NCBI RefSeq assembly: GCF_009695605.1
Contig: NZ_VUNQ01000045.1
Coordinates: 1-32,768 of the forward strand
Length of the DNA stretch: 32,768 nt
DNA from: Tissierella pigra
GTDB taxonomy: Bacteria > Bacillota > Clostridia > Tissierellales > Tissierellaceae
Direction of reading: 5' to 3'
Part shown: piece after piece, positions 24,407-31,332 of the stretch
Position numbering within the stretch: the first letter of the stretch is position 1
Layout of the letters: every line of letters begins with the position of its first letter
The notes under the pieces: generated by a model
The model's database searches: none
Seen by the model: only the letters and a program-made list of their open reading frames with translations
Told to the model about the DNA's origin: nothing
Translations under genes and position numbers: made by a program

Positions 24407-25159
24407 TTGTTCTTTTTTTCTGATTTAAGTATAGTTGAAAATGATTCATATTATATTATAGGAAGAACAAAGTTAGAAGAAGTAGAAAGCGATATAAGTA
24501 AAGAATATGAAGAAGTGGATTTGAAAGATTTTATTATTAATCTAACCCAACTAAATTTTATTGAAAGAATTGATGATATTTATATAGAAAGTAATCAAAA
24601 ATATAGAAATAAGGGAATTACATTTAAGAATATAAGACAGGAAAGTTTAAAATGGATATTTACTAAAGGATTTATATTTTCAATTGCTATTGTTATATTT
24701 TTAGGTTTTTATAGCCTTTATCATATATCAATAAAAAATGGATTTCCCAATTATAAGGATGTGTTTTTTACAAGTAACTTGTTAATTGTTATAATAGCTG
24801 TATATATTATAGATATTTTACTTTGTATGACACATGAATTTGCACATTTTATTTCAATTAGAGGTCTAAGCGGGAATATGGGCTACATATCTATAGGAAG
24901 ACGTTTAATATATTTAGTCTTTCAAACAAATATGGAAAATATTTGGTCAATGTCTAAAGAACAGAGAATTGTGATATGTTTTTCTGGAATACTATCAGAT
25001 ATTATTTTAATATCAATTTTTTCAATTTTTGCTAGGATTCTAATAAATTTAGGTTTATTCACTAATATTTTTTCATTATTATTGTTATTAACACAAATAG
25101 TAATAACTTGTATTATTTTTATTAAAGAGAAAAGACAAAATAGATTGAATACAAAATAA
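24407..25159 (+). CDS. M50-like membrane metalloprotease, probably 5'-frameshifted
   Basis: The frame gives about 250 residues with four to five membrane segments and HEFAHF, a zinc HExxH site, near 144-149 inside the second helix pair, as in M50 intramembrane proteases. The region ahead (about 15-65) could be a small PqqD-like or winged domain found in peptide-maturation M50 proteins, but this is uncertain. No ATG begins this frame; it opens at a TTG with no ribosome site. A second frame starts at ATG 24339 after GGAGG, reads MNISKSMSDFEYREEY, and runs into a seven-T tract at 24413-24419 where a one-base shift would join it to this frame. So it is probably a frameshifted gene, or one using -1 slippage. 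Confidence 0.6.
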   Translation: MFFFSDLSIVENDSYYIIGRTKLEEVESDISKEYEEVDLKDFIINLTQLNFIERIDDIYIESNQKYRNKGITFKNIRQESLKWIFTKGFIFSIAIVIFLGFYSLYHISIKNGFPNYKDVFFTSNLLIVIIAVYIIDILLCMTHEFAHFISIRGLSGNMGYISIGRRLIYLVFQTNMENIWSMSKEQRIVICFSGILSDIILISIFSIFARILINLGLFTNIFSLLLLLTQIVITCIIFIKEKRQNRLNTK

Positions 25160-25212
25160 TGATATATTAATAATTATGTAGAGGTATAAAAAAGTTAAGG
25201 TAGTTAGGTATT

Positions 25213-25246
25213 AAAATTCTAATGAAAATTATAGTATTAGAATTTT
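25213..25246. terminator. Hairpin after the M50-like gene
   Basis: A perfect 11-bp A/T-rich stem (AAAATTCTAAT and complement) with a 12-nt loop lies about 55 nt after the M50-like stop. It lacks a following T-run beyond the stem's own TTTT, so termination would be weak. Confidence 0.45.
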
Positions 25247-25422
25247 GAAAAATGTTAGGGTCTATATTTTAAGACTGATGAAATTGTTGAAAAGTTAATA
25301 GCATTAACATATGAGTTAGAGTTATAATTTTCTATAGATTTATAAGTTGTAAAATCTAGATTATAATTAAATTCTGATAGTAAATTATCCAAGTAGAGCA
25401 GATAGTGAAAATAATAAAAACA

Positions 25423-25464
25423 AAAAATAGATCCGGTTATGTAGATTTGATAGGGTCTATTTTT
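25423..25464 (+). terminator. Terminator or attenuator upstream of the serine hydrolase gene
   Basis: AAAAATAGATCC pairs with GGGTCTATTTTT (one wobble) around an 18-nt loop and ends in a T-run. It is only 30 nt before the next start codon, so it either closes transcription from the degraded patch or attenuates entry into the serine hydrolase and NlpC/P60 genes. The remainder of 25160-25493 shows nothing else I can support. Confidence 0.6.
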
Positions 25465-25493
25465 CATGATATTATAAATAGAAGGTGATAAAA

Positions 25494-26267
25494 ATGATAA
25501 AAGAAATTATTATGAAAGAGATAAATAATATAGATGAAGATATTTCTATTGTTATAAAGGATTTAACTAAAAACCAATGGATATTAAAATATAATGAAAG
25601 GGATGTATTCCCATCGGCCAGTTTAATAAAAATTCCTATAATGGTAGAAATGTTTTATGCTATTCAAAATGGAGAATATAAATTAGAAGAAAAAATAAAT
25701 ATTCAAGAAAACTCTAGAGTTCCATATAGTATTATATCTGAACTGAAGTTATCTGAATATCCATTGATTGATTTAATTACCTTAATGATAATCCTGAGTG
25801 ACAATACTGCAACTAATGTTTTAATTGACCTTTTAGGCTATGATAGAATTAACGAAAGTATAAAAAGGTTAGATTGTAATGATACGGTGTTAAGGAGAAA
25901 AATGATGGATTTTCAAGGAGCAAGGGAAGGAAGAGAAAATATGACTAGTCCCATGGATATGGCTATAATTATGGAAAAAATCTATAGAAAATCCATAGTT
26001 GATATAGAAAGCTGTAATATAATGATGGATATTTTAGCTAGACAAAAATATAGAGATATGTTACCTAGATATATTCTAGATGAAGTAACTATAGCTCACA
26101 AAACTGGAGAATTATCTGGATTGAATCATGATATAGGTATTTTTCAATTGGAGAATATTCATTATTTAATAGGAATATTTACAAGGAATGGGAAAGATGA
26201 TTTAGAGGGAAAAAGAAGTATAGGAAGAATATCTAAACTAGTATATAATTATTTACTAGATAATTAA
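25494..26267 (+). CDS. Class-A beta-lactamase-like serine hydrolase, no signal peptide
   Basis: A 257-residue protein with the three penicillin-interacting motifs: S-x-x-K at Ser43-Lys46 in PSASLIKIP, S-D-N at 102-104, and K-T-G at 203-205. Glutamates at 145 and 148 before NMTSPMDMA sit where class A enzymes have their omega-loop Glu. It lacks a signal peptide, so it is unlikely to be a resistance enzyme or an external PBP. Being just ahead of the YkfC-like gene (24 nt), it probably hydrolyses an imported cell-wall peptide in the cytoplasm; that is inference. I use ATG 25494, 8 nt after GAAGG, rather than the in-frame GTG at 25485 that overlaps the ribosome site. Confidence 0.87.
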   Translation: MIKEIIMKEINNIDEDISIVIKDLTKNQWILKYNERDVFPSASLIKIPIMVEMFYAIQNGEYKLEEKINIQENSRVPYSIISELKLSEYPLIDLITLMIILSDNTATNVLIDLLGYDRINESIKRLDCNDTVLRRKMMDFQGAREGRENMTSPMDMAIIMEKIYRKSIVDIESCNIMMDILARQKYRDMLPRYILDEVTIAHKTGELSGLNHDIGIFQLENIHYLIGIFTRNGKDDLEGKRSIGRISKLVYNYLLDN

Positions 26268-26291
26268 ATAAAAATATTTTGAGGTGATAAT

Positions 26292-27107
26292 TTGAATAAT
26301 AGATTAGGGATTTTAAACAAAACAGTAGTACCTATAAATCTTCATCCAACATATTATAGTGAAATGGCTGATGAAGGTTTGTATGGCATGGTAGTAAAGA
26401 TTCTGGAAGATGTGGGTGATGACTGGTATTATGTGGAGACTCACTATAATTATAAAGGATATGTTCATGGGTCAAATATGATTATGGATAACGCCAAAGC
26501 TACTGAATGGCTGCATGAAGCAGACAAGGTAATTCTTCATGGAGTGACAGATGTTATGCCAGAAGCCGACTACAAAGGATATGTAAAGGAGATACTCACT
26601 AGAGGAGCTATAATCATAACCACTGGAAGGGAAAAAGATGGGTGGACAGAAATTCAACTATCTGATAATAGTAAGGGATGGGTTAGAACAAAATTTATAG
26701 GATATAGGATTACAAATTATGACAAGAATAAGGAAGATGAATTAAGAGAAAATCTAGTTAAAACAGCTATGTTATATTTAGGTTCACAGTATAGATGGGG
26801 TGGAAAAAGTCCTTTAGGAATAGATTGCTCAGGTTTATGCTCTATATCCTATATGTTAAATGGAATTATAATATATAGAGATGCCATAAGAAAAGATGAA
26901 TACATGAGAAGTATTACCTTAGAGGAGATAAAGTCAGGAGATCTTTTGTTTTTTCCAGGTCATGTGGCAATGTATATGGGAAATGACAAGTACATACATT
27001 CCAGTGCCAGTATAGACGGAGTCAATATAAATAGCTTAAATCCCAAGGATAAAGATTATAGAGAAGATCTTGCAAATAGCATTACAGATATAGGTACAAT
27101 ATTCTAA
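26292..27107 (+). CDS. ykfC: YkfC-like NlpC/P60 gamma-D-Glu-diamino-acid endopeptidase
   Basis: A 271-residue protein with two SH3-like modules (about 8-65 and 80-140) and a C-terminal NlpC/P60 domain. Catalytic residues are Cys179 in GIDCSGLCS, His224 in PGHVAMYMG and His236 in YIHSS, with the family's spacing. It has no signal peptide, like Bacillus YkfC, which cuts L-Ala-gamma-D-Glu from meso-diaminopimelate inside the cell during murein peptide recycling. It follows the serine hydrolase by 24 nt with RBS GAGGTGATAA and starts with TTG at 26292. The product would be the substrate of the epimerase at 14740. A wall-associated role seems unlikely without an export signal. Confidence 0.9.
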   Translation: MNNRLGILNKTVVPINLHPTYYSEMADEGLYGMVVKILEDVGDDWYYVETHYNYKGYVHGSNMIMDNAKATEWLHEADKVILHGVTDVMPEADYKGYVKEILTRGAIIITTGREKDGWTEIQLSDNSKGWVRTKFIGYRITNYDKNKEDELRENLVKTAMLYLGSQYRWGGKSPLGIDCSGLCSISYMLNGIIIYRDAIRKDEYMRSITLEEIKSGDLLFFPGHVAMYMGNDKYIHSSASIDGVNINSLNPKDKDYREDLANSITDIGTIF

Positions 27108-27118
27108 AATTAAATTTA

Positions 27119-27135
27119 TTGAAAAAGTATTTCAA
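27119..27135. promoter_or_regulatory. Palindrome TTGAAA-N5-TTTCAA upstream of spmA
   Basis: Perfect 6-bp arms separated by AAGTA. The 12-mer AAGTATTTCAAA within it recurs at 27251-27262. Both copies are upstream of the -24/-12 element at 27309, where sigma-54 activators commonly bind. Candidate activator site only. Confidence 0.3.
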
Positions 27136-27196
27136 AAACTATAAAATAGATATAGAATATTCCATATTTTCGGATTATAGTCCTGTTTATCGTACT

Positions 27197-27223
27197 CTAT
27201 TTATTTTATAATAAAGTAAATAG
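27197..27223. promoter_or_regulatory. Inverted repeat, candidate enhancer or weak terminator
   Basis: CTATTTATTTTAT and ATAAAGTAAATAG form 13-bp arms with one mismatch around a single base. It lies about 90-110 bp upstream of the -24 box at 27309, a usual distance for a sigma-54 activator site. It could also be a terminator of the NlpC/P60 gene, although no T-run follows. Confidence 0.35.
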
Positions 27224-27308
27224 GGTGCGAAATTGTTTGAAGAGTGGGACAAGTATTTCAAATAAGAGAATTAAAATTTTTATGAAGTTTTAAGATTTAA
27301 AAAAAATA

Positions 27309-27324
27309 TGGCATATTTATTGCA
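27309..27324 (+). promoter_or_regulatory. Sigma-54 type -24/-12 promoter of the spmA-spmB-ldcA operon
   Basis: TGGCATATTTATTGCA fits TGGCAY-N6-TTGCW, with GG at 27310 and GC at 27322, 12 bp apart. It differs from the element before lysA at one internal base and the final base. As there, a TATAAT follows (27330-27335) at 16 bp from ATGGCA, so sigma-A use cannot be excluded; the -35 match (4 of 6) is poorer here, which favours sigma-54. Confidence 0.68.
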
Positions 27325-27374
27325 ACAAATATAATGGCAATAACTAAACATGATGAAAAAAAGGAGGAAATTAA

Positions 27375-27983
27375 ATGATTAACTTTATTTGGGCTGGTTT
27401 ACTTATAATTGGATTTGTAGTTGGAGCCTTTACAGGAAATCTTGATGCAGTAACCAATGCAGCAATTGATAATGCAAAAACTGGAGTTGATTTAGCTTTA
27501 GGACTTATAGGAGTAATGACTTTATGGCTGGGACTCATGAAAATTGCAGAAGACTCAGGTTTAGTTGAAAAGCTTGCAAGATTATTAAAACCACTGATGG
27601 TATGGTTATTTCCAGATGTGCCACCAGAACACCCTGCAATGGGAGCAATGATAATGAATATAGCAGCAAATATGTTAGGATTAGGTAATGCAGCTACGCC
27701 ATTAGGATTAAAAGCAATGGGGGAATTACAGAAATTAAGTGACGATAAAGAAACGGCAACGGACGCTATGGTTACGTTCTTAGCAATTAATACTTCCTCA
27801 GTGACTCTTATTCCAGCGTCTACTATTGCAATATTAGCTGCAGCAGGAGCAACAAATCCCACTGAGATAATAGGGCCGACATTAGTAGCCACAACAGTAT
27901 CAACAGTTGTAGCTGTGATTATGGCTAGAGTATTTCAAAAGTTGCCTAAGTATCAGATAAAAAAAGCTAATAACAATAAATAA
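27375..27983 (+). CDS. spmA: SpmA-like membrane protein (nucleoside-recognition/Gate domain)
   Basis: A 202-residue membrane protein with hydrophobic segments at about 3-22, 40-60, 95-115, 130-155 and 165-190. Conserved SpmA stretches are seen: GLMKIAEDSGLVEKLARL, PDVPPEHPAMGAMIMNI, NMLGLGNAATPLGLKAM and NTSSVTLIP. In Bacillus SpmA and SpmB help dehydrate the spore core and sit with dacB; biochemical function is unknown. Here the pair lies between cell-wall-peptide enzymes and behind a sigma-54-like promoter, not a recognisable sporulation promoter, so it may be a vegetative transporter or channel for peptides or amino acids. RBS AAGGAGG precedes the start; spmB follows after 18 nt. Confidence 0.9.
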   Translation: MINFIWAGLLIIGFVVGAFTGNLDAVTNAAIDNAKTGVDLALGLIGVMTLWLGLMKIAEDSGLVEKLARLLKPLMVWLFPDVPPEHPAMGAMIMNIAANMLGLGNAATPLGLKAMGELQKLSDDKETATDAMVTFLAINTSSVTLIPASTIAILAAAGATNPTEIIGPTLVATTVSTVVAVIMARVFQKLPKYQIKKANNNK

Positions 27984-28001
27984 GAGATAGGAGGAATATA
28001 A

Positions 28002-28541
28002 ATGTTTGTAAAAACCATGGAAGTCATATCAACTTATGCCATTCCTTTAATAATTGTAGGATTTATAGTATTTGGAATGTCCAAAAAGGTTAAAGTATAT
28101 GAATCATTTACAGAGGGAGCAAAAGAAGGGTTTAGTACTGCCGTAAGAATTATCCCTTTTTTAGTAGCAATGTTAGTAGCCATAGGAGCTTTTAGAGCAT
28201 CGGGAGCTATGGACTTACTTACTAAGGCTTTAAGTCCCATAACTAATTTAATTGGTATGCCGGGAGAAGTTTTACCAATGGCATTTATGAGACCACTATC
28301 AGGTGGAGGCGCTCAAGGTGTAATGACAGATTTAATCACAACTCATGGTCCTGAATCCTTAATAGGACGTATGGCAGCAGTTATGATGGGTTCAACAGAG
28401 ACCACATTTTATGTACTAGCAGTGTACTTTGGTTCAGTCGCGGTAAAAAAACAAAGACACGCATTATCAGTTGGATTATTGGCTGACCTAGCGGGACTTA
28501 TAACTGCTGTTATAGTAACGAGATTATTCTTTGGAATGTAA
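28002..28541 (+). CDS. spmB: SpmB-like membrane protein (nucleoside-recognition/Gate domain)
   Basis: A 179-residue partner of SpmA with membrane segments at about 10-28, 48-68, 120-145 and 150-175. Typical SpmB motifs are visible: PFLVAMLVAIGAFRASGAMD, PMAFMRPLSGGGAQG, MMGSTETTFYVLAVYFGSV and a Lys-rich KKQRHALSVGLLAD. The two proteins probably form one complex. The gene is 18 nt after spmA with RBS ATAGGAGG and 18 nt before ldcA, so all three are co-transcribed. Co-transcription with an LD-carboxypeptidase points to a role in handling stem peptides or their products, an inference from order only. Confidence 0.9.
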   Translation: MFVKTMEVISTYAIPLIIVGFIVFGMSKKVKVYESFTEGAKEGFSTAVRIIPFLVAMLVAIGAFRASGAMDLLTKALSPITNLIGMPGEVLPMAFMRPLSGGGAQGVMTDLITTHGPESLIGRMAAVMMGSTETTFYVLAVYFGSVAVKKQRHALSVGLLADLAGLITAVIVTRLFFGM

Positions 28542-28559
28542 CATTAGGAGGGTATATTG

Positions 28560-29489
28560 ATGATTAAACCAAAGGCACTAAAACTAGGAGATACCATAGG
28601 AATTATTGCACCAGCTAGTCCTACTACAGAAGAAAATGTAAAGAAAGCATATGATAAACTTGTTGAAATGGGTTTTAATGTAAAAATGGGTAAAAGTCCT
28701 TATGAAAGATATGGTTACTTATCAGGAACAGATAGTATTAGGGCAGAAGATTTAAATGAAATGTTTAGAGATAATGAAGTAGATGGAATTATATGTATGA
28801 GAGGTGGATACGGAACTCCTCGTATTTTAGATTTAATAGATTATGAAGCCATAAAAAATAATCCTAAAGTATTTGTAGGATATAGTGATATTACAGCACT
28901 TCATATAGCATTTACTCAAATGGCTGATTTAGTGACTTTTCATGGACCTATGGTGTCCTCAGATATAATAGGAAACTTTTCTGATTTTTCTAAGGAAAGT
29001 CTTTATAAAGCAATTATGAGAACAGAAGCCATAGGAGCTATATCCAATCCATTGGGAGAAGAAATAATTACTATAAATGGTGGTATAGCTGAAGGTACTA
29101 TAATAGGTGGAAACTTGTCACTAATAGTAGATACAATAGGTACGCCTTATGAAATAAATGTAAAGGGTAAAATTCTATTTATTGAAGAAATAGGGGAAGA
29201 ACCATATAATATAGATAGGATGTTAAACCAATTGAGATTATCAGGTAAGCTAGAGGAATCTAGTGGAATTATACTTGGAGATTTTAATAAATGTGTATCT
29301 GATAAACATGATGAAAATCTAACATTGGAACAAGTTATAGAAGATCATATAAAACCAGTTGGAAAACCTACTATATATAATCTTCAAGGAGGACACTGTG
29401 AACCAATGGTTACACTACCTTTTGGAGTAAAGGCTCGTCTTGATGCAGATAAAAAAGAACTGACAATACTGGAGACTTGTACAAAGTAA
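28560..29489 (+). CDS. ldcA: LD-carboxypeptidase (S66 family, LdcA/YkfA type)
   Basis: A 309-residue cytoplasmic serine peptidase. The Ser-Glu-His set is clear: Ser109 in VGYSDITAL, Glu209/210 in LFIEEIGEEPYNIDRM and His279 in LQGGHCEPMVTLPFG. GIIAPASP at 14-21 and MRGGYGTPRIL are family landmarks. LdcA removes the terminal D-Ala from murein tetrapeptides, yielding the tripeptide handled by the NlpC/P60 enzyme; relatives (MccF) cut other acyl bonds. Homologous to ykfA in Bacillus, which sits beside ykfB and ykfC. I use ATG 28560, 7 nt after AGGAGGG; the TTG at 28557 is also in frame. The unit ends at the 50-nt palindrome. Confidence 0.93.
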   Translation: MIKPKALKLGDTIGIIAPASPTTEENVKKAYDKLVEMGFNVKMGKSPYERYGYLSGTDSIRAEDLNEMFRDNEVDGIICMRGGYGTPRILDLIDYEAIKNNPKVFVGYSDITALHIAFTQMADLVTFHGPMVSSDIIGNFSDFSKESLYKAIMRTEAIGAISNPLGEEIITINGGIAEGTIIGGNLSLIVDTIGTPYEINVKGKILFIEEIGEEPYNIDRMLNQLRLSGKLEESSGIILGDFNKCVSDKHDENLTLEQVIEDHIKPVGKPTIYNLQGGHCEPMVTLPFGVKARLDADKKELTILETCTK

Positions 29490-29515
29490 AGAAATGTTAA
29501 ATGACGTGTGATATG

Positions 29516-29570
29516 ATCCCTCCAAGTAGACAGTTTAATTAATTAAACTGTCTACTTGGAGGGATTTTTA
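29516..29570 (+). terminator. Strong terminator, 50-nt perfect palindrome
   Basis: Arms of 25 bp running ATCCCTCCAAGTAGACAGTT inward to AATT/AATT form an uninterrupted palindrome (29516-29565), followed by TTTT. It lies between the plus-strand ldcA and the minus-strand nuclease gene and could act in both directions. The arms contain CCCTCC/GGAGGG, unusually GC-rich for this DNA. Confidence 0.9.
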
Positions 29571-29583
29571 TGATTAAAATCAA

Positions 29584-30546
29584 TTATAAGTATATAACCA
29601 TTTCTTGAGATAGTGATTTAATCTCTGAATATAAAATATCCCTATAGTCCATACTTGGTTTTTCATTGAAATCTTTAGGAATAGATAATTTAAGGCTTTT
29701 CCCTTCATCAATAAAGAGATTTAAATCTTTTTCTGTTAAAGTTGGAAATCTGGATTTCAATATAATTTTTCCTTGAGATATGAAAAATAGTTTATAGCCT
29801 ATATCAATAGGTAATTTTATAACTATATCCTTAGATAAAATAGTCTTATATCCATATATTCCAGTTTTTAAGTAATTCAATCCATATATCATGTCTCTGT
29901 AAATTGAGGCAGTGGCAAATTGAAGTTCTATGGCTGCTTCTTTCATTTTTTCTTCTAGTTTATTAATTAATAATACCATTTTTTTATCATCACAAAAGAT
30001 TTCTTCTAAAGATTTTTTGTTTTTTTCAAAATGATTTTTATCCATAGAAATAGGTATTAAATTATACTGAAAACTGTAATTTTGATTGTCTTCAATTATG
30101 GGATATATATTTTTAAAGGAGTCGATTAATTCTTTTAAGGAAAACTTTCGTCTAAAGGGACCATAAGAATTTTCTTCTCTAGTATTTACTATGGATAGAG
30201 GATTATAAATATTATAATCTTCTATTTTTAAATAAGCATATTTTTCATCATTTTTAAATTGAGAATTAAATAGAGGTTTTATATCTTTAATTAATGTACA
30301 TTCTAACAGTCTTGCTTCAAGGTGAGTATCTGTAACTATATACTCAATATCATCAATAAATGTTACCATCTTTTCCACCTTGCTCCATTTTGGATTATCT
30401 GTAAAATATGATTTTACCCTATTTTTAAGAGAAATGCTTTTTCCTATATATATAATTGTTCCATGGGAATCTAACATTTTATATACTCCTGATTTAGCTG
30501 GAATTGTATTTATTTTTTCTACTAAATGTGTTGGAACTTTACTCAT
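29584..30546 (-). CDS. UvrC-like GIY-YIG nuclease lacking the UvrC C-terminal half
   Basis: A 320-residue protein. The GIY-YIG nuclease domain occupies about 10-95: GVYKML at 20-25, IIYIGKS at 31-37, Arg43 in KNRVKSYF and the metal-binding Glu82 in EARLLECTLI. A UvrB/UvrC-interaction-like helix pair appears at about 190-225 (LEEKMKEAAIELQFA). The RNase H-like and helix-hairpin-helix domains of full UvrC are absent, so it resembles Cho-type or short UvrC paralogues that make the 3' incision only. It probably acts with UvrAB in excision repair. Start follows AAGGTGAT on the minus strand. Not linked to the peptide cluster. Confidence 0.85.
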   Translation of the reverse strand: MSKVPTHLVEKINTIPAKSGVYKMLDSHGTIIYIGKSISLKNRVKSYFTDNPKWSKVEKMVTFIDDIEYIVTDTHLEARLLECTLIKDIKPLFNSQFKNDEKYAYLKIEDYNIYNPLSIVNTREENSYGPFRRKFSLKELIDSFKNIYPIIEDNQNYSFQYNLIPISMDKNHFEKNKKSLEEIFCDDKKMVLLINKLEEKMKEAAIELQFATASIYRDMIYGLNYLKTGIYGYKTILSKDIVIKLPIDIGYKLFFISQGKIILKSRFPTLTEKDLNLFIDEGKSLKLSIPKDFNEKPSMDYRDILYSEIKSLSQEMVIYL

Positions 30547-30666
30547 AAAATCACCTTTTTGTATAGTTACTTCTTATTATACTAAAATCATATAGGATTT
30601 GAAAGTATCAAATAGAAAGGCTATTTTATAAATATACTTTAGTTTATACCTGTCATTTGTTTAAAT

Positions 30667-31200
30667 TTATACTCCGTATTTCTTAGTATTATAATCCATA
30701 AATAAAGGTAGCTCTGGTGTATAAAATGTAAATGAAACGAAAATACATCCTATTAATATAAATAAACTAAACCATATGATATTAGAAGATTTACCAATAT
30801 TTAATTTCATTAGTTTAAAACTAATTAATTGACAAATTATAGCACCTAATATAAAAAGACCAATATCCATAAATAAAATAGGTTTGTTTGTTATGGCAGT
30901 ATAGAAATAAAAGGAAATTATAATAAATAACTCCATTGCAATAATTCCAATAGTCTTTGAAAAATAAAAATTCCTTACTTTATTTCTGACAAACCAATAT
31001 TCAACAATAGAGAAAAGAAGCAGAGGGAAATATCCTAATTTAAGATGTTCCCAAACACTTTCATTAACAGCGCTGAATGACCCTACGATATAAGAATTAC
31101 CAGACCATTCATAAGTAAAATGAAGTAAAGATCCTATTAAAACTATCCAAAGTATACCCCATAATTCCCATCTTTTTACATTATTATAATTATCAAACAT
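30667..31200 (-). CDS. DUF6512-like membrane protein of unknown function
   Basis: A 177-residue protein with five predicted membrane helices (about 12-30, 55-72, 82-103, 107-128 and 137-160). A conserved-looking stretch links the first two: LHFTYEWSGN and SAVNESVWEHLKLGYFP, which I recall from the DUF6512 family in Clostridia. Function is unknown. It has a strong ribosome site (AGGAGGGATTT) and is transcribed away from the radical SAM gene, towards the nuclease gene 120 nt further on, with which it may share a transcript. No hairpin is evident between them. Confidence 0.8.
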   Translation of the reverse strand: MFDNYNNVKRWELWGILWIVLIGSLLHFTYEWSGNSYIVGSFSAVNESVWEHLKLGYFPLLLFSIVEYWFVRNKVRNFYFSKTIGIIAMELFIIISFYFYTAITNKPILFMDIGLFILGAIICQLISFKLMKLNIGKSSNIIWFSLFILIGCIFVSFTFYTPELPLFMDYNTKKYGV

Positions 31201-31332
31201 AAGAAATCCCTCCTATTATTTATACTATTCCCATATTATGCAATAGAATGATATTGGATATAAAAAATGGATTGTCTAATATGGATTTATCTGATAAAAT
31301 TTATGATATTTTATAGAAGTGGAGATAAGAAT

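Noticed and set aside
25255-25467. Minus-strand 70-codon frame in the gap before the serine hydrolase
   Set aside because: No ribosome site, low-complexity Tyr/Asn-rich product, overlaps a terminator hairpin.
31267-31332. 22-codon N-terminal extension of the radical SAM protein
   Set aside because: No ribosome site before 31267, whereas GGAG is correctly placed for 31333 and the family starts at about MSKRYNTL.
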